This document shows positions 53,801-64,000 of a DNA stretch of 64,000 nucleotides, in pieces. The stretch spans positions 2,170,001-2,234,000 of the forward strand of contig CM073203.1 in assembly GCA_037042915.1 (NCBI GenBank). Direction: 5' to 3'. The translations under genes and the position numbers were made by a program. The DNA is from Auricularia sp. M13. Its lineage: Eukaryota > Basidiomycota > Agaricomycetes > Auriculariales > Auriculariaceae. Numbering within the stretch: the first letter of the stretch is position 1; each line of letters opens with the position of its first letter. A model generated the notes under the pieces. That model was not told the DNA's origin. It saw only the letters and a program-made list of their open reading frames with translations, and did no database searches.

Positions 53801-54438
53801 TAAGCTGAAGGTGGTCATTGCTGGGGCCGCGGAGGCGCACCTACTCGCGAAGGAGCTGTACGCCTCTCCCGTGTTTCTCCCGGTCAACCTATTCTCACTC
53901 ATAGCGATCCAGCGCGACCGCAAAGGTCGGCGTCATTGCCTTCCCCCGCAGCTATCCCAACTCGTGGGATCAGCGTCGCGTGTAAGATAGTCGTCTTCAC
54001 TGCCCGAGGTCAATACCTACTGATGCCTTGCTTCGTTGCGACAGTGCTCGCCGTCCTCCGCTGGAGAAGGGGAACAACCTCTCCATCCTGCTCGCCCACA
54101 ACGTCTCCGTAGCCATCGGCCGCCCCGGCTTCTGGAAGTGGCGCGCGAGGCAACTGCGCTTCGACCTGAACTGGGTGCGCACCCGCCCTCCCGCACACAT
54201 CACTTTCATAGTAGAGTAGTGACTGACGAACGCGCAGGCGGTGCTTGAGAGCAACGGCGATATCTCGTACGCTGACGCTCTGCGGTTGGCCACGACCAAC
54301 ATCGAGGGGCTGTTCGGGCTTGAGGTGAACGAGGACGACCGCGAGATGGTCGCGTATGCCGGCGGTGATATGTTCTCCATGGAGAGCAAGGTCGCGGCCG
54401 TCGTTGCCCCCCTGCAGGGTCGTGTGGACTTGTTCTGA
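50859..54438 (+). CDS. Membrane-anchored amidohydrolase, copy B
   Basis: ATG at 50859: MSKSGLPAFESPRRRVSLTA, then the same membrane segment and domains as copy A. Metal-site motifs: VDLHSHGGVEP near 51360, AQIHCYEAVD, AAFHHAHETYLV and SDAPDPINMRD. The C-terminal composite domain ends GDMFSMESKVAAVVAPLQGR with stop at 54438. The exon pattern matches copy A throughout, including the 2-nt microexon (51664-51665) between introns of 56 and 51 nt. No frame-breaking change found. Coding differences from copy A are scattered and mostly conservative, so both copies appear to be under selection. It lies head-to-head with copy A about 1.7 kb away and 284 bp upstream of HOS2 on the same strand. Confidence 0.8.
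51608..51716 (+). other. Predicted 2-nucleotide microexon flanked by two introns (copy B)
   Basis: The exon ending GCCAACGCCAT must join an exon beginning GCGGCCAGGGC, and the family sequence needs Ile-Gly-Gly-Gln. That fits only if AG (51664-51665) is inserted, giving ATA GGC GGC CAG. It is bounded by CCCAG before and GTATC after. The flanking introns are 56 nt (51608-51663) and 51 nt (51666-51716). Copy A has the same layout at 48318-48319, with introns of 55 and 46 nt. Confidence 0.55.
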
Positions 54439-54721
54439 TCGATTAAAAGTTGATGCTGGATGGATGTCGACGTCCTCTGTGCTCCTGTTGTTGTTGTTCA
54501 ATAAATAATGTACCCTCGCAGAAATTGATCTTCACAAGTGTCCACTTTCTTGATTACCAGCAGGAAGTAATTCGTCGGCCGCCCAGGAGCTTCCGCCACG
54601 TGCAGTGCGCACGACAATCCGGCGCCACCCGGATTGGTTCCGCACCGAGTTTTGGGCGCTTACCGTCTCTTGTCTTCCGGGTTTCTTGACGTTGCCGCGC
54701 GTCTCGCCGCCGTCGACGCCC

Positions 54722-56675
54722 ATGGCCCGCCGCCGGGTCTCGTACTACTATGACAGTGAGCCAGCGCAACGGGCAATGTATGCGGCGCACGGGCTGACGC
54801 TGGCGCAGACGATGTGGGCTCGTTCTCGTACGGGCCCAACCATCCCATGAAGCCGTTTCGCATGCGCATGACTCACCACCTCGTCGCGGCATACGGCATG
54901 CTCGACAAAATGACGGTCCTCGTGCGTGGGACTGGCTGCATATACGGATTTGGTCTGACCGAGCTTGTAGCGCCCGCGACGCGCAGAGCCCATACAAATG
55001 GCCGCGTTTCATACAGACGAATATGTGGATTTTCTTTCGAGAGTTACGCCGGAGACCGCAGAGGAGCTCACTGGCGGCGCTCAGCGCTGTGAGTCGTGTG
55101 CTGGCCTTCTGAGCTGGTTCTGACGGTGCTTCAGACCTGCTCAGCGAGCTCGACAATCCAGCCTTTGAAGGTTTATTCGAATTCTGTTCGCTCTATGCCG
55201 GCGGCTCATTGGGTATGGATATCCCCAGGATATTAACAGAATATTGTAACTGACTGTACATGCATTGCAGACGCTGCTGAACGCATAAATGCCGGCTCGT
55301 CCGACATTGCCATAAACTGGTCCGGCGGCCTGCACCATGCCAAAAAGCGCGAAGCATCCGGCTTCTGCTATGTCAACGACATCGTATTGTGCATTCTGGA
55401 GCTGCTGCGAACGTTCCCGCGCGTGCTGTACATCGACATCGACTGCCACCACGGCGACGGCGTCGAGGAGGCGTTCTACGGCACAGATCGCGTGCTGACG
55501 CTCTCGTTCCACAAGTACGGCGAGTACTTCCCGGGAACGGGCGCGCTGGCCGACCGCGGGCGCGGCAAGGGCTTGGGGTACAGCATCAACGTGCCCTTCA
55601 AGGACGGCATCACCGACGACGCGTTCCGGGATATCTTCGAGCTCACCATGCGCAAGGTCGCGGACTGGTACCGCCCGGACGCGATCGTGCTGCAGTGCGG
55701 CGCGGACAGCCTCGCGGGCGACAAGCTTGGCTGCCTCAACATCAGCATGGAAGGCCACGCGAATTGCGTGCGCTTTGTGCGCGCGCTCGGTACCCCGCTC
55801 GTGCTGCTCGGCGGTGGCGGGTACACGGTCAAGAACGTCGCAAGAGCATGGACGTACGAGACGGCGTGCGCGCTGGGCGTCGAGGACGAGATTTCACGTG
55901 ACCTGCCGTTCAACGACTACTTTGAGTGGTTTGGCCCGCGGTATCGGCTCGAGGTGCCCGCGAATAACATGGACGACCTCAATAAGCGCGACGGGTACCT
56001 ACAGGCCGTTAAGTGTGTCGTCTTCTCGCTGCTTGTTAACGAGCTGACCGCGCCACAGGGAGCAAGTGGAGCAACATCTGCGCGACTTGCCCTTCGCGCC
56101 CAGCGTGCAGATGCAGGACGTGCCGCGGCAGAGCGTCGCGCAGGCATCGGGTATCCGCACCGGCCTTGAAGACGAGGACGAGGCGTCGCTCGATCTCGAC
56201 GCACACATCAAACGTCCGTCCCTCCCCTCTTCCATCCTCCTTCCACTGACGCCAAGCAGAATTTACCGCGCGTGCGAAACGCCGACGCGAGATGATGGTG
56301 CAGCGGCAGCAGCGCGAGATGGCGTACCTGCAGGACCAGAACGTGCTCTCGCAGGAAGACACGCACCCGCGCTCACGCTCGCTCCTCAACGGGCACCACG
56401 CAAACGGGAACGGGAACGGGCTGCAGCCGACGAGCGTGTCGAGTCTGATCGACGCAAAGCTGCAACCCGTGCGCTCGCTGGACTACGCCAGCGAGCGCCG
56501 CTTCTTTGGCGTGCCAGACGCGTCGCAATGGGAGGGCAGCGAGCGCGATTTGGACGACGATGAGGACGAGGACGTAGAGATGGACGACCACGAGAACGAG
56601 GAGGACGAGCGCGACGACTTTGCGCGCCGGCGCGGGTCCATATGGGGTGCGGGGCTCGTCGCCGCTGCTGCATAA
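54722..56675 (+). CDS. HOS2: Class I histone deacetylase, HOS2/HDAC3-like
   Basis: Seven exons (54722-54755, 54809-54921, 54971-55088, 55135-55212, 55271-56012, 56059-56213, 56260-56675) give 551 residues. It removes acetyl groups from histone lysines in the nucleus, in yeast as the catalytic subunit of the Set3 complex. Conserved blocks: [51 protein letters not shown] (zinc ligands Asp and His), [28 protein letters not shown] (third zinc ligand Asp) and [19 protein letters not shown] with the catalytic Tyr. [13 protein letters not shown] and [10 protein letters not shown] point to the HOS2/HDAC3 branch rather than RPD3. The C-terminal ~130 residues are a variable, charged tail with an acidic block ([19 protein letters not shown]). 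Complete and intact. Confidence 0.92.
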
Positions 56676-57193
56676 CGATATCCGTTCTTCTCTCTCGTCA
56701 TTCCCACTCCCTCATCATCGTTTTGCTTTGATTGCATACACACATGATCCCGGTTCACCTCGCCGTGTACACCATATGTACTCTTATACTTAGACAATTT
56801 AATCCGCCTCACCCCTTGTCATGCGGTAGGCATGGATGGTTCTCTGCAACCAGCCAATGAAGGAGCCGAGGGGAATGAGACTGGCGGTCGTATTAGTGCC
56901 TCTTGCTGACGACTCCCAGTTTCACGCCGTGGTACCCTTACTACGCTCTATTATCATTGTGATATTCTCAGACCCCGAGGTTTCGCGGAGCAAGTCGCGG
57001 CGTACAGTCCGAGCAATCGGTCGGGACGTCGGACATCCAATGCAGCGGGAACGTCAGCACGATGGCGTGATCCACCGGCAGCTCCGTAATTCGCACAGGA
57101 TTCGCAGTACTCGCGGCAGGGGCATGCCTCGCCGATTACTTAAACTGGATCGTGAATGCGCTCTCTCTCAGTCTGCACCACATCAATCCAGAT
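56676..57193. other. Intergenic, 3' flank of HOS2 and promoter of the SDR gene
   Basis: No coding exon recognised. A pyrimidine-rich stretch at about 56685-56740 fits the HOS2 3' UTR. Confidence 0.4.
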
Positions 57194-58494
57194 ATGAGCA
57201 CCTTCGCCGAAATCTTCCCGCCCAGAAAGAGCGCATGGACGGTGGAAAACATCCCGGATTTGACGGGAAAGGTCTTCATCGTCACGGGTGGCAATAGGTG
57301 AGTCTTTACTATACGTTCTCCCACAAGACCTCATCTAATTCACTCTGGGGGTGCAGTGGCATCGGAAAGGAGACTGTGAAGGTCTGTATGTCTTTGTACA
57401 GTAGTCTTGCCATCGCTCACTTTGCTGCAGCAACTGCTCAAGAAGGGCGGTAAAGTCTACATGGCATCCAGAAGCCGTCAACGAGCGGAAGAGGCCATTG
57501 CTGAGCTCGAGGCTGAGACGTCCGGACGGCGGGCGATTTTCCTCGAACTGGACTTAGCGGACCTCTCCTCCGTCCGACGTGCGGCGCAGGAGTTTACGAA
57601 GGAGCCGCTGTTGCATGTGCTGTTCAATTCAGGGTTGGTGCTTCTATCATATTGTTCGTAAGTCGACTGATGCGTTTTTGTCTGCAGCGGTGTCATGTCG
57701 TGCCCAATTGACATGATCACCAAGGACGGCTACGACCTACAATTTGGCACTGTGCGTTCATCTTCCTCATCGTCTACGAGGGGAGCTTTACTGTAACCGA
57801 GATCGACCGACCGCTTAGAACGTCATTGGGCACTACTACTTCACAAAACTGCTCCTCCCCACGCTCCAGCACACTTTCGCGTCCTCTCCGACAGGCGAGA
57901 AAGCGCGCATCATCAACACCAGCGGCTCGATTTACAAGCTCTACCCGCGCATCAGCTACGAGACCCTGAAGGACGGCCGCGCGCGCCGCAGAGACGCCTC
58001 GACAAAGCTGTATGCGCAGTCCAAGTTCGGCAACATCCTCGTAACGAACGAGCTCGCGCGGCGCCACACGGATATCGTATGCATCTCGCTACATCCAGGC
58101 GTAATCCACACCGGTCTCCAGCGGCATATGCGCGTACTCAGCAATGAATGGTTGGCGGTGAGTGGAAGGCTCTCACGGGCTTGACTTTCCTGCGTGACAT
58201 AGACAAATCCCTCTATCAGAGCAAGCTCTTGAGGCCTGCGTCAATGGGTGCCCTTACGCAGCTATACGCGGGGACCGATCCTGCCGCCGCAAAGATGAAC
58301 GGTTGGGTATGCGCGCTAATTCGTCCTGGTGGCTAACTGACCGAGATTCGCGCGGCGGCTAGTATCTCATCCCATGGGCCAGGGAAGGCCGTCTAACAGC
58401 TGCGGCAAAGGATCAGAAGGAGGCTGAGAAGCTTTGGAATTGGCTGGAGGACCAGGTTGTCACGTTTGAGCACGGCGCTGCAGCTCGGACATAG
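57194..58494 (+). CDS. Classical short-chain dehydrogenase/reductase
   Basis: ATG at 57194: MSTFAEIFPPRKSAWTVENI, then PDLTGKVFIVTGGNSGIGKE with the TGxxxGxG cofactor motif. Following blocks: VYMASRSRQRAEEAI, LELDLADLSSVRRAA (Asp of the adenine pocket), the NSGGVMSCP region in place of NNAG, NVIGHYYFTKLLLP, INTSGSIYKLYP (Ser), and the catalytic YAQSKFGNI (YxxxK), with LHPGVIHTGL. About seven exons; the last encodes IPWAREGRLTAAA and ends EHGAAART (stop 58494). It resembles retinol-dehydrogenase-like SDRs that are abundant in wood-decay fungi. Substrate unknown. Confidence 0.85.
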
Positions 58495-59347
58495 CGCGTG
58501 CATTCGCCACTCCGATCAGAACGCAGGTGGTCGGGGGAAGACTATATAGAAACTGTACTCTCGCTCGGGCTCCGCGGTGACGTCCAAAAATGATTTCTTG
58601 TCGCTTTTTCGTGGTCCCGGCGCAATCTAGCCGACCGTCGAGTCAGCGAAGCAGGCCAGGTAAACAGGGATAACGGCCCGGACAGACATCCAGGTGCATC
58701 TAGATATGGCGATGCCTACATCCAGTCCGAGCGTTAAGGAATTATTCAGGGGAAGGACCCTAAATGTATGCGGCGCACGCTTGAATGTGTGAGCGAGAGC
58801 GCCTGCTACAGATTCGATGCTTCACGCACAAATCGCGCCGCTGTGAAGCTGTTTCCGATTGAGGTAGTTTCTCCGCTCAATGAGTGTAGGGCGCTCGCGG
58901 ATTGCATGATAGCGATCCGACAGACCATTCGCGCGACATGAGGCAAAGGTTCTTCATCGGACATACCACATACGGCAAGTTTGAGTATAGTTGGACCCGG
59001 CCCTCTGTTGCCGGCAACCTCAGAGAGAAGCCGTTCAGTGCGACGTTCCAGACTTGGTCTGGGCGACTAATACGGTCAGTGCATACCTTTATATAGTTCC
59101 TCATGCTCACTCACAGTTAAAATCGCATGGGCTGTAATTTTCTAAGCTCTACAGGTGAATGAGACCGTTAAGTGTGCAGGATCCGAGACGAACATGCTAT
59201 CTGATTACTGTGGCGGGATTCGACAACAACTTGTCAATCTACGCGGAATCTGAAACAGTTGAGCGGCGGCAGTGTGACGCCCATGCGCCATTTTAGCAAA
59301 TGCCTGAGTATAAGAGAGAGAGAGGGTAGGGAGCACAACCTTCAGAC
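58495..59347. other. Intergenic, nothing recognised
   Basis: Short open frames near 58900-59110 on both strands have no motif. A purine run (GAGAGAGAGAGGG) lies at about 59311-59325 just before the next start codon. Confidence 0.4.
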
Positions 59348-61485
59348 ATGATACGTTCACTTCCTCTCATCCTCCTTGTCGCACTTAGCCCGACTGCTGC
59401 GGTTGCACTCAGCACTGTGTACTATTCGAGCTCAGACCCTGCATTCTCGTATTCGCCTAGCGATGCATTTTTCACGTATAACGCACCAGGCGGTTACGAC
59501 GACAAAGTCCACTTCCTGAGCGACGGAAGGCACTGCAATTCCTCAATAAGTTTCACCTTTCCGCGTACGTCATGACCACTCCGCGTTGCGCACAAACTCT
59601 CATTCATTGCCTGTAGAGCCTTCGTGAGCATCCCGCAACGGCAAAATGCTCGTACACTAACTTGACCAGCATGAGTTTTAAGTTCTACGGTTATCAGAGA
59701 CCAGATGGAGGCATGTATTCAGTTACAATTGACAACGGACCTGCGACGACGGTGGATTACTACAACGTAACATCCGGCGGCAATTACGGACCTGTGCTCA
59801 TTTTGTCGCGCTCCGGGCTCTCAAATAATAAGCATACGGTCAGGATTACCAACATCCTAGACGCCCGTTTCGGGACCTGCGGTCAATCGGGCAGTGAGCG
59901 TCATGTACTCCGCGGCGAGCGTATCGTGTACTGAAGTTTCTGTAGTCGATCATTTCGAAATAACCGCCAACCGCCCGGGAGCCATCGCGCCAACGTTCCC
60001 AGATGGCTCGCAACTCGGCTCCGTCGCGTACCCAAACGGAATTACGGACAGGAAGAGCTACCGGCCTCACATTTCGGTGAGATCTCGGTCTACGCGTACC
60101 GCATGCGCTTACGCCACTCACCTTGTAGGTGGGTGCGGATGCAGTTGCGAATGGAGGCAATGGAGCTACCATGCGCGTCCTATTCGACCTTGGCGCTTCC
60201 GGTGCATGGACTGTCTGGAAAGGCTGTACTTCAGATGCATGCAGTAAGCACAAGGGACGCCGCACGTCGATTAGTGTACTGACCCGAAGTTCAGAGGCGC
60301 ATTCCGAATATACGCCCTCAAGCCAGCACTTTGCAAACACGAGCATCACGCAGACCATTTTCTACGGCGACGGCGGGCCCGACCAAACGCTCGAGTCGTG
60401 GGTCGTGCAGGACACTGTGTCTGTCGGTGGCATCCCCATATTCGAGACGAAATTTGGCGCTGCTTTCAACATACCCGTCGACTATGATGTAGATGGGAAT
60501 TTCGGTGTGCACCCACTCTAGCCTCCTGTGTGACCGCACTGACACTGAAGTCCAGGTATGGCAAAATCGTGAGTTCGCCTTCAGCGTATCTCGCACTCGC
60601 CTAATGTCATTCCCAGGTATTGTGGCGGACAGCTCTGTGTCGCGTATCCGAACTTCGTCGAAAACGGTTACATGCAGGGCACGCTGAGCGCGCCAGCCAT
60701 CTCGTTCTTCGAGGTAAGTCAGGACAGTGTACAAAGCGCGCAGATACTCACGAGTCATAGCTCGCTGAAGACGACTTGGCCGCGGATGGCGTGTCCTCAA
60801 CCGTCGCCGTCGGAGGGGTTGATAAGAATAAGTTCATCGGGGCGATGGACTGGGTGCCCGTCACGCAAGGCGACTCATGGTGGATAGTCAGTAACTTCCA
60901 GCGCTTCGTCACAGGCGGCGCGGGTTCCATCGGTAGCAGCACATACGACGCAACCGAAAGGTTCATCCACAAACAAATGCTCTTCGACACAGGTCAGTAT
61001 TCAAACTGGCATGCAGCGGATGGCACATGCTTACCAAATCCAAACCCGAACCCGATAGGCGCAGACGGCCTGCTCTATGTCCCGAGCGACGACTATCAGA
61101 CCCTCCTGACTGTCCTCGGCGCGCAGGACAACTTCCCAGAGCCTTTCCGCATCCCATGCGGAGCGACTATGACCTGGTCCTTCGGCGGGACGCAGAACCG
61201 CAACTACACCATCGGGCTCGCCGCTGCTGAGACGAACGCAAATGGGTTCTGCTTTCCGCTCTTCTATGATGGCGGCAACATCGGGAACTGTGCGTCTGGT
61301 GGCACCTCAGGCGCCATCGTACTGACACCGCAACCGAAGGGCTGGCTGGCGCGCCATTCTTGAGCCAGTACTATATCAGCTTCTACTTCGGCGTGCCAGG
61401 CGGCATTCCGAGTACCATGGGACTTGCGACGAAAAATCTGGGCGCCAGTGCTGCGACGGTCCAACCGGTCGTGGGGCAGGCATAA
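59348..61485 (+). pseudogene. Receptor-type ectodomain fused to an A1 aspartic protease, probably broken
   Basis: The start codon at 59348 opens a signal peptide (MIRSLPLILLVALSPTAAVA). The first ~190 residues repeat the beta-sandwich fold of the membrane proteins at 24-29 kb: VYYSSSDPAFSYSPSDA, SMSFKFYGYQRPDGGMYSVT, NKHTVRITNI. An aspartic-protease-like part follows: MRVLFDLGASGAWTVW (first DTG site, with Thr changed to Leu), QTIFYGDGG, GVDKNKFIGAMDWVPVTQG, QMLFDTGQYSN (second DTG intact), PCGATMTWSFGG, and GVPGGIPSTMGLA at the end (stop 61483-61485). Problems: the junction after the first exon (near 59570-59670) has no clean in-frame splice, one apparent intron near 59867 would be too short, and between GWL and APFLSQYYIS (near 61345) the frame shifts by one base. 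It looks like a decaying gene. If the breaks are errors, it would be a secreted or wall-bound protease with a binding module. Confidence 0.6.
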
Positions 61486-61688
61486 TTAATTGAAAGGATA
61501 ATCATAGATATCATTTGGTATGGGGTTATGGACGCATGGTAGAGCTTACATTGGCCTGGGACTTTGAGCACACTACGATTCGTGTATAGAGATCATTGCG
61601 ATTAATTGCAGACGGATAGGTTCTCTGTGGTGAAGGTTAGCTCACGCGCAGGATTATACAGTGTGCGTACCCTTCGACTTGAATCAGC

Positions 61689-63515
61689 TTAGAAGTCTGC
61701 CAAGGGGTACTTGCGCCCTTCCTTCGGACAGACCACAATCATGCGTTTGTCCGTGAAGTGCTCAATATCAAAGCGCCCGTAGCCCGTCGCGCCTCCCAAA
61801 CCGGCGTGGTCCATTCCAGGCTCGGTGTGGATGGTGCTTCCATTGATCATGACCGCGGCAAAACGGATGCGCTGCGCGACTTCCAGCGCGGCGTACAGAT
61901 TCTCCGTCCATACCGAGGATGTGAACGAGTACTCGGACGCGTTAGCCATCGCGATGGCTTCTTCTGCGTTCTCCACAGTCGCAACTACGACGACTAGGAG
62001 TTACTTGAGCGGTAGTAATCTTGAGTTTTGACTGCAGATGACACACCAGGACCGAACGACTCCTGATCCCACGCACGCATGCCCGGGTGAACTCCCGTCA
62101 GAACGTGCGGCTGCACGACAGCGCCGACGTGCTTAAGGTCGCCTGCAACAAGCTGCGCGCCCTCGCCCACAGCGTCGCGCAGGTTCGCCACGATGCTCGC
62201 GGCGCTCTGCTCCGTGAAAACAGCAGAAAGGCGCGCCGCTGGATCGTGCGCGGGGTCGCCGCTCCTCAGCTGCTGCGCCAGCTGCGCCAGGTGCGCGATG
62301 AGCGCGTCCGCCACAGCGCGTGTCGCGATGACGCGTTCCGTCGACATACAGATCTGGCAAAATCATCCAAAGCTGCACGCAAGGCGGGGGAGGGTGCGTG
62401 CGTGCGTACCTGTCCGGAATGCAGCATGGCGCCGAAGATGATAGCGCGCGCCGCATGCTCGACGTCCGCGTCGTCCAGCACGATAGCGGGCGCCTTGCCG
62501 CCGAGCTCGAAGACACACGGCTTGAGGTACTTCGCCGCCTCGCCGGCTATGATCTTGCCCACGCGACTACTGCCGGTGAACTGCACGGCTATGCTTCAGC
62601 CGGTGCGAAGCACGATAGGATGGCTTACGTACCGTAATCTTGCGGACGAGCGGGTGCGCGATGAGTTCCGCTGTCCGCGCGGGTGAATCCGCGCGGGAGA
62701 TGTTGATGTAGTTGAGCACGCCGTCCGGCAGACCGGCCTGAACGTAGCGTGAGCGCGCACGGACGGTTGGCATGTAGCGTGCTGACCTCTCGGAGAACAT
62801 CGGTCACGATGGCCTGCGAGGCGGGACTGGCCTCAGAGGACTTCAGAACGACCGTGTTACCTGACAGCAACACGTTCGTCGGTCAGTCGCCAGGGCGCGC
62901 AGAGTAAAGCATACCACATATGAGGGCGACGGCGATCGAACGCATGGACAAGTTGACGGGCGCGTTCCAAGGGCTGATACAGAGCACGACTCCGTGTCTG
63001 TAGGCGATGAGTTGACTGGTGCGTGAGATGTTCAACACGTACGCGCGCCGCTGGACAAAGCATTGCCCTCCTGGCATCTGGCTGGGAAAGGTCTCGCCTT
63101 TTAACTGAGCAGTCAGAGCAGCGGCCTCGCTTGCCCAGACGATGCTCCCATGAATATTAGGAAACATCATCTCCTTGGTTGCCGAGGTCTCCAATGTCAC
63201 AGTGCGCGTAATGAGCTCCCTGTACTTTTCCGACCCGAAGAGCTCAGCAGCGCGGTTGAAGATGCGTCGTTTCTCTGCGAGTGGCGTATGCTCCCATGTT
63301 TTGAACGCCTGTCATAGAGGACCATTGAGCTGTCGTCAACACAAGTGGAAAACACTCACTTCCGCCGCTGCCTCGACAGCCGCAACACAGTCCTCGGCGC
63401 TCGCACTGGCTGCACGGCCCACGACCTTCTGGGTAAACGGGTTGTGGACGTCGAATGCCTGGCCGTCCGAAGCTGGCCGGCGGACACCACCAATGACAAG
63501 AGGTGTTTCAAGCAT
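61689..63515 (-). CDS. Aldehyde dehydrogenase (NAD(P)-dependent)
   Basis: ATG at 63515: MLETPLVIGGVRRPASDGQA, DVHNPFTQKVVGRAASAS. Exon 1 ends at 63360 (GTGAGT). Family blocks in order: FKTWEHTPLAEKRRIF, VLCISPWNAPVNLS, NTVVLKSSEASPAS, AGLPDGVLNYIN, VQFTGSSRVGKIIA, FELGGKAPAIVLDDAD with the general-base Glu, SGQICMSTERV with the nucleophile Cys, ESFGPGV, and the C-terminal GRFDIEHFTDKRMIVV (stop 61689). It oxidises aldehydes to acids. The set of motifs (ICMSTERV, GYGRF) is like the fungal salicylaldehyde/vanillin dehydrogenase branch, which would suit aromatic aldehydes from lignin, but that is an inference. About eight short introns; the reading frame can be followed throughout. Confidence 0.88.
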
Positions 63516-64000
63516 GGGAGATCAGAGTAGGAGCAGAGCGCGCAGGATGGCCCGTATCCGGCTTCATGTAGAAGCGGTACAAGACTCCAGGTTACCGGCA
63601 GCTCTTGGCGCGGGAAGTGGTACACATTATGAGCGTGAGCGCTCTGAGCCCTGAGTCCAAGCTAGATTTTGCGTCGTCCTCTATGGGCTTCAATTGCAGT
63701 GTGGAAGCATCCAGAGCGAGCGTGCACGTGAACTGTCGAGTATACGGAAGTCGAAGGCGTGGGATCCAGAGACCAGGCAGCTGTATTAACCCGCACTGGC
63801 AGCCATGGTAAGGCGCCTTGAAACAATCAAAGCCCCAAAGAGCTGCTACATAGGGACTGACGCGCTGACGTCGAAAGCGGCAGCCCTCGGATGATAAGCT
63901 CGGAAAAGCAGCTGCAGGATGCGGTGGATGGCCTGCTTGGCCGTTCGATGCACAGACCGCGTTGACCAGAAAATCTTTTACGCGTACAGCCCTTTGCATA
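63516..64000. other. 5' flank of the aldehyde dehydrogenase gene
   Basis: One long minus-strand open frame (63592-63999) has no motif and no Kozak-like start. Probably non-coding promoter DNA. Confidence 0.3.

Noticed and set aside
63592-63999. 136-codon minus-strand open frame at the right edge
   Set aside because: No motif, no good start context, and it lies in the promoter side of the aldehyde dehydrogenase; probably chance in GC-rich DNA.
1-64000. CRISPR array, prokaryotic operon signals, or virus-derived element
   Set aside because: No regularly spaced repeats with spacers, intron-rich eukaryotic genes throughout, and no recognisable reverse transcriptase, capsid or envelope sequence.

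Overview
This window is fungal nuclear DNA, most likely from an agaricomycete basidiomycete. Genes are dense and lie on both strands. Most are split by introns of about 45-80 bases with GT(GC)...AG ends, third codon positions are GC-rich, and several genes belong to families typical of mushroom-forming fungi: single-pass receptor-like proteins with a sugar-binding-type ectodomain, a CFEM protein, MIF-like tautomerases and a HOS2-type deacetylase. All coordinates of multi-exon genes come from splice sites I read by eye.

Layout. 1-0.93 kb: a possible gene end, otherwise empty. 0.93-3.82 kb: an LRO1/PDAT acyltransferase (-), with a CACTA-like MITE just upstream. 5.9-9.8 kb: a 3.9-kb repeat element with inverted ends and a 9-bp target duplication, whose core is a near-perfect 2-kb palindrome. 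10.5-13.65 kb: a head-to-head pair, an apparently active protein kinase (-) and a HeLo-like/pseudokinase protein (+), which looks like a fungal counterpart of the RIPK3-MLKL necroptosis pair. 14.1-17.5 kb: an SDR-like protein and a multi-pass membrane protein.

19-32 kb: a lineage-expanded cluster. It holds four MIF-type tautomerases, one cis-CaaD-type tautomerase, four single-pass membrane proteins with signal peptide, beta-sandwich ectodomain and basic/proline-rich tail, and two copies of a tiny acidic gene that precedes a MIF gene in both places. The block looks built by tandem and inverted duplication.

32-45 kb: an extended-SDR reductase (-), AFI1 polarity protein (+), a DUF4267 membrane protein (-), a CFEM membrane protein (-), a TA-flanked MITE, and a secreted GH31 alpha-glucosidase (+) with one apparent frameshift. 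45.5-56.7 kb: two inverted copies of an amidohydrolase gene, a decayed HDAC fragment, and a complete HOS2/HDAC3-like deacetylase (+). 57-64 kb: a classical SDR (+), a fusion of the receptor-type ectodomain with a degenerate A1 aspartic protease (+), and an aldehyde dehydrogenase (-).

The regions most likely to hold undescribed biology are the kinase/HeLo-pseudokinase pair and the tautomerase/receptor-like cluster. I found no rRNA, convincing tRNA, CRISPR array or virus-derived element.
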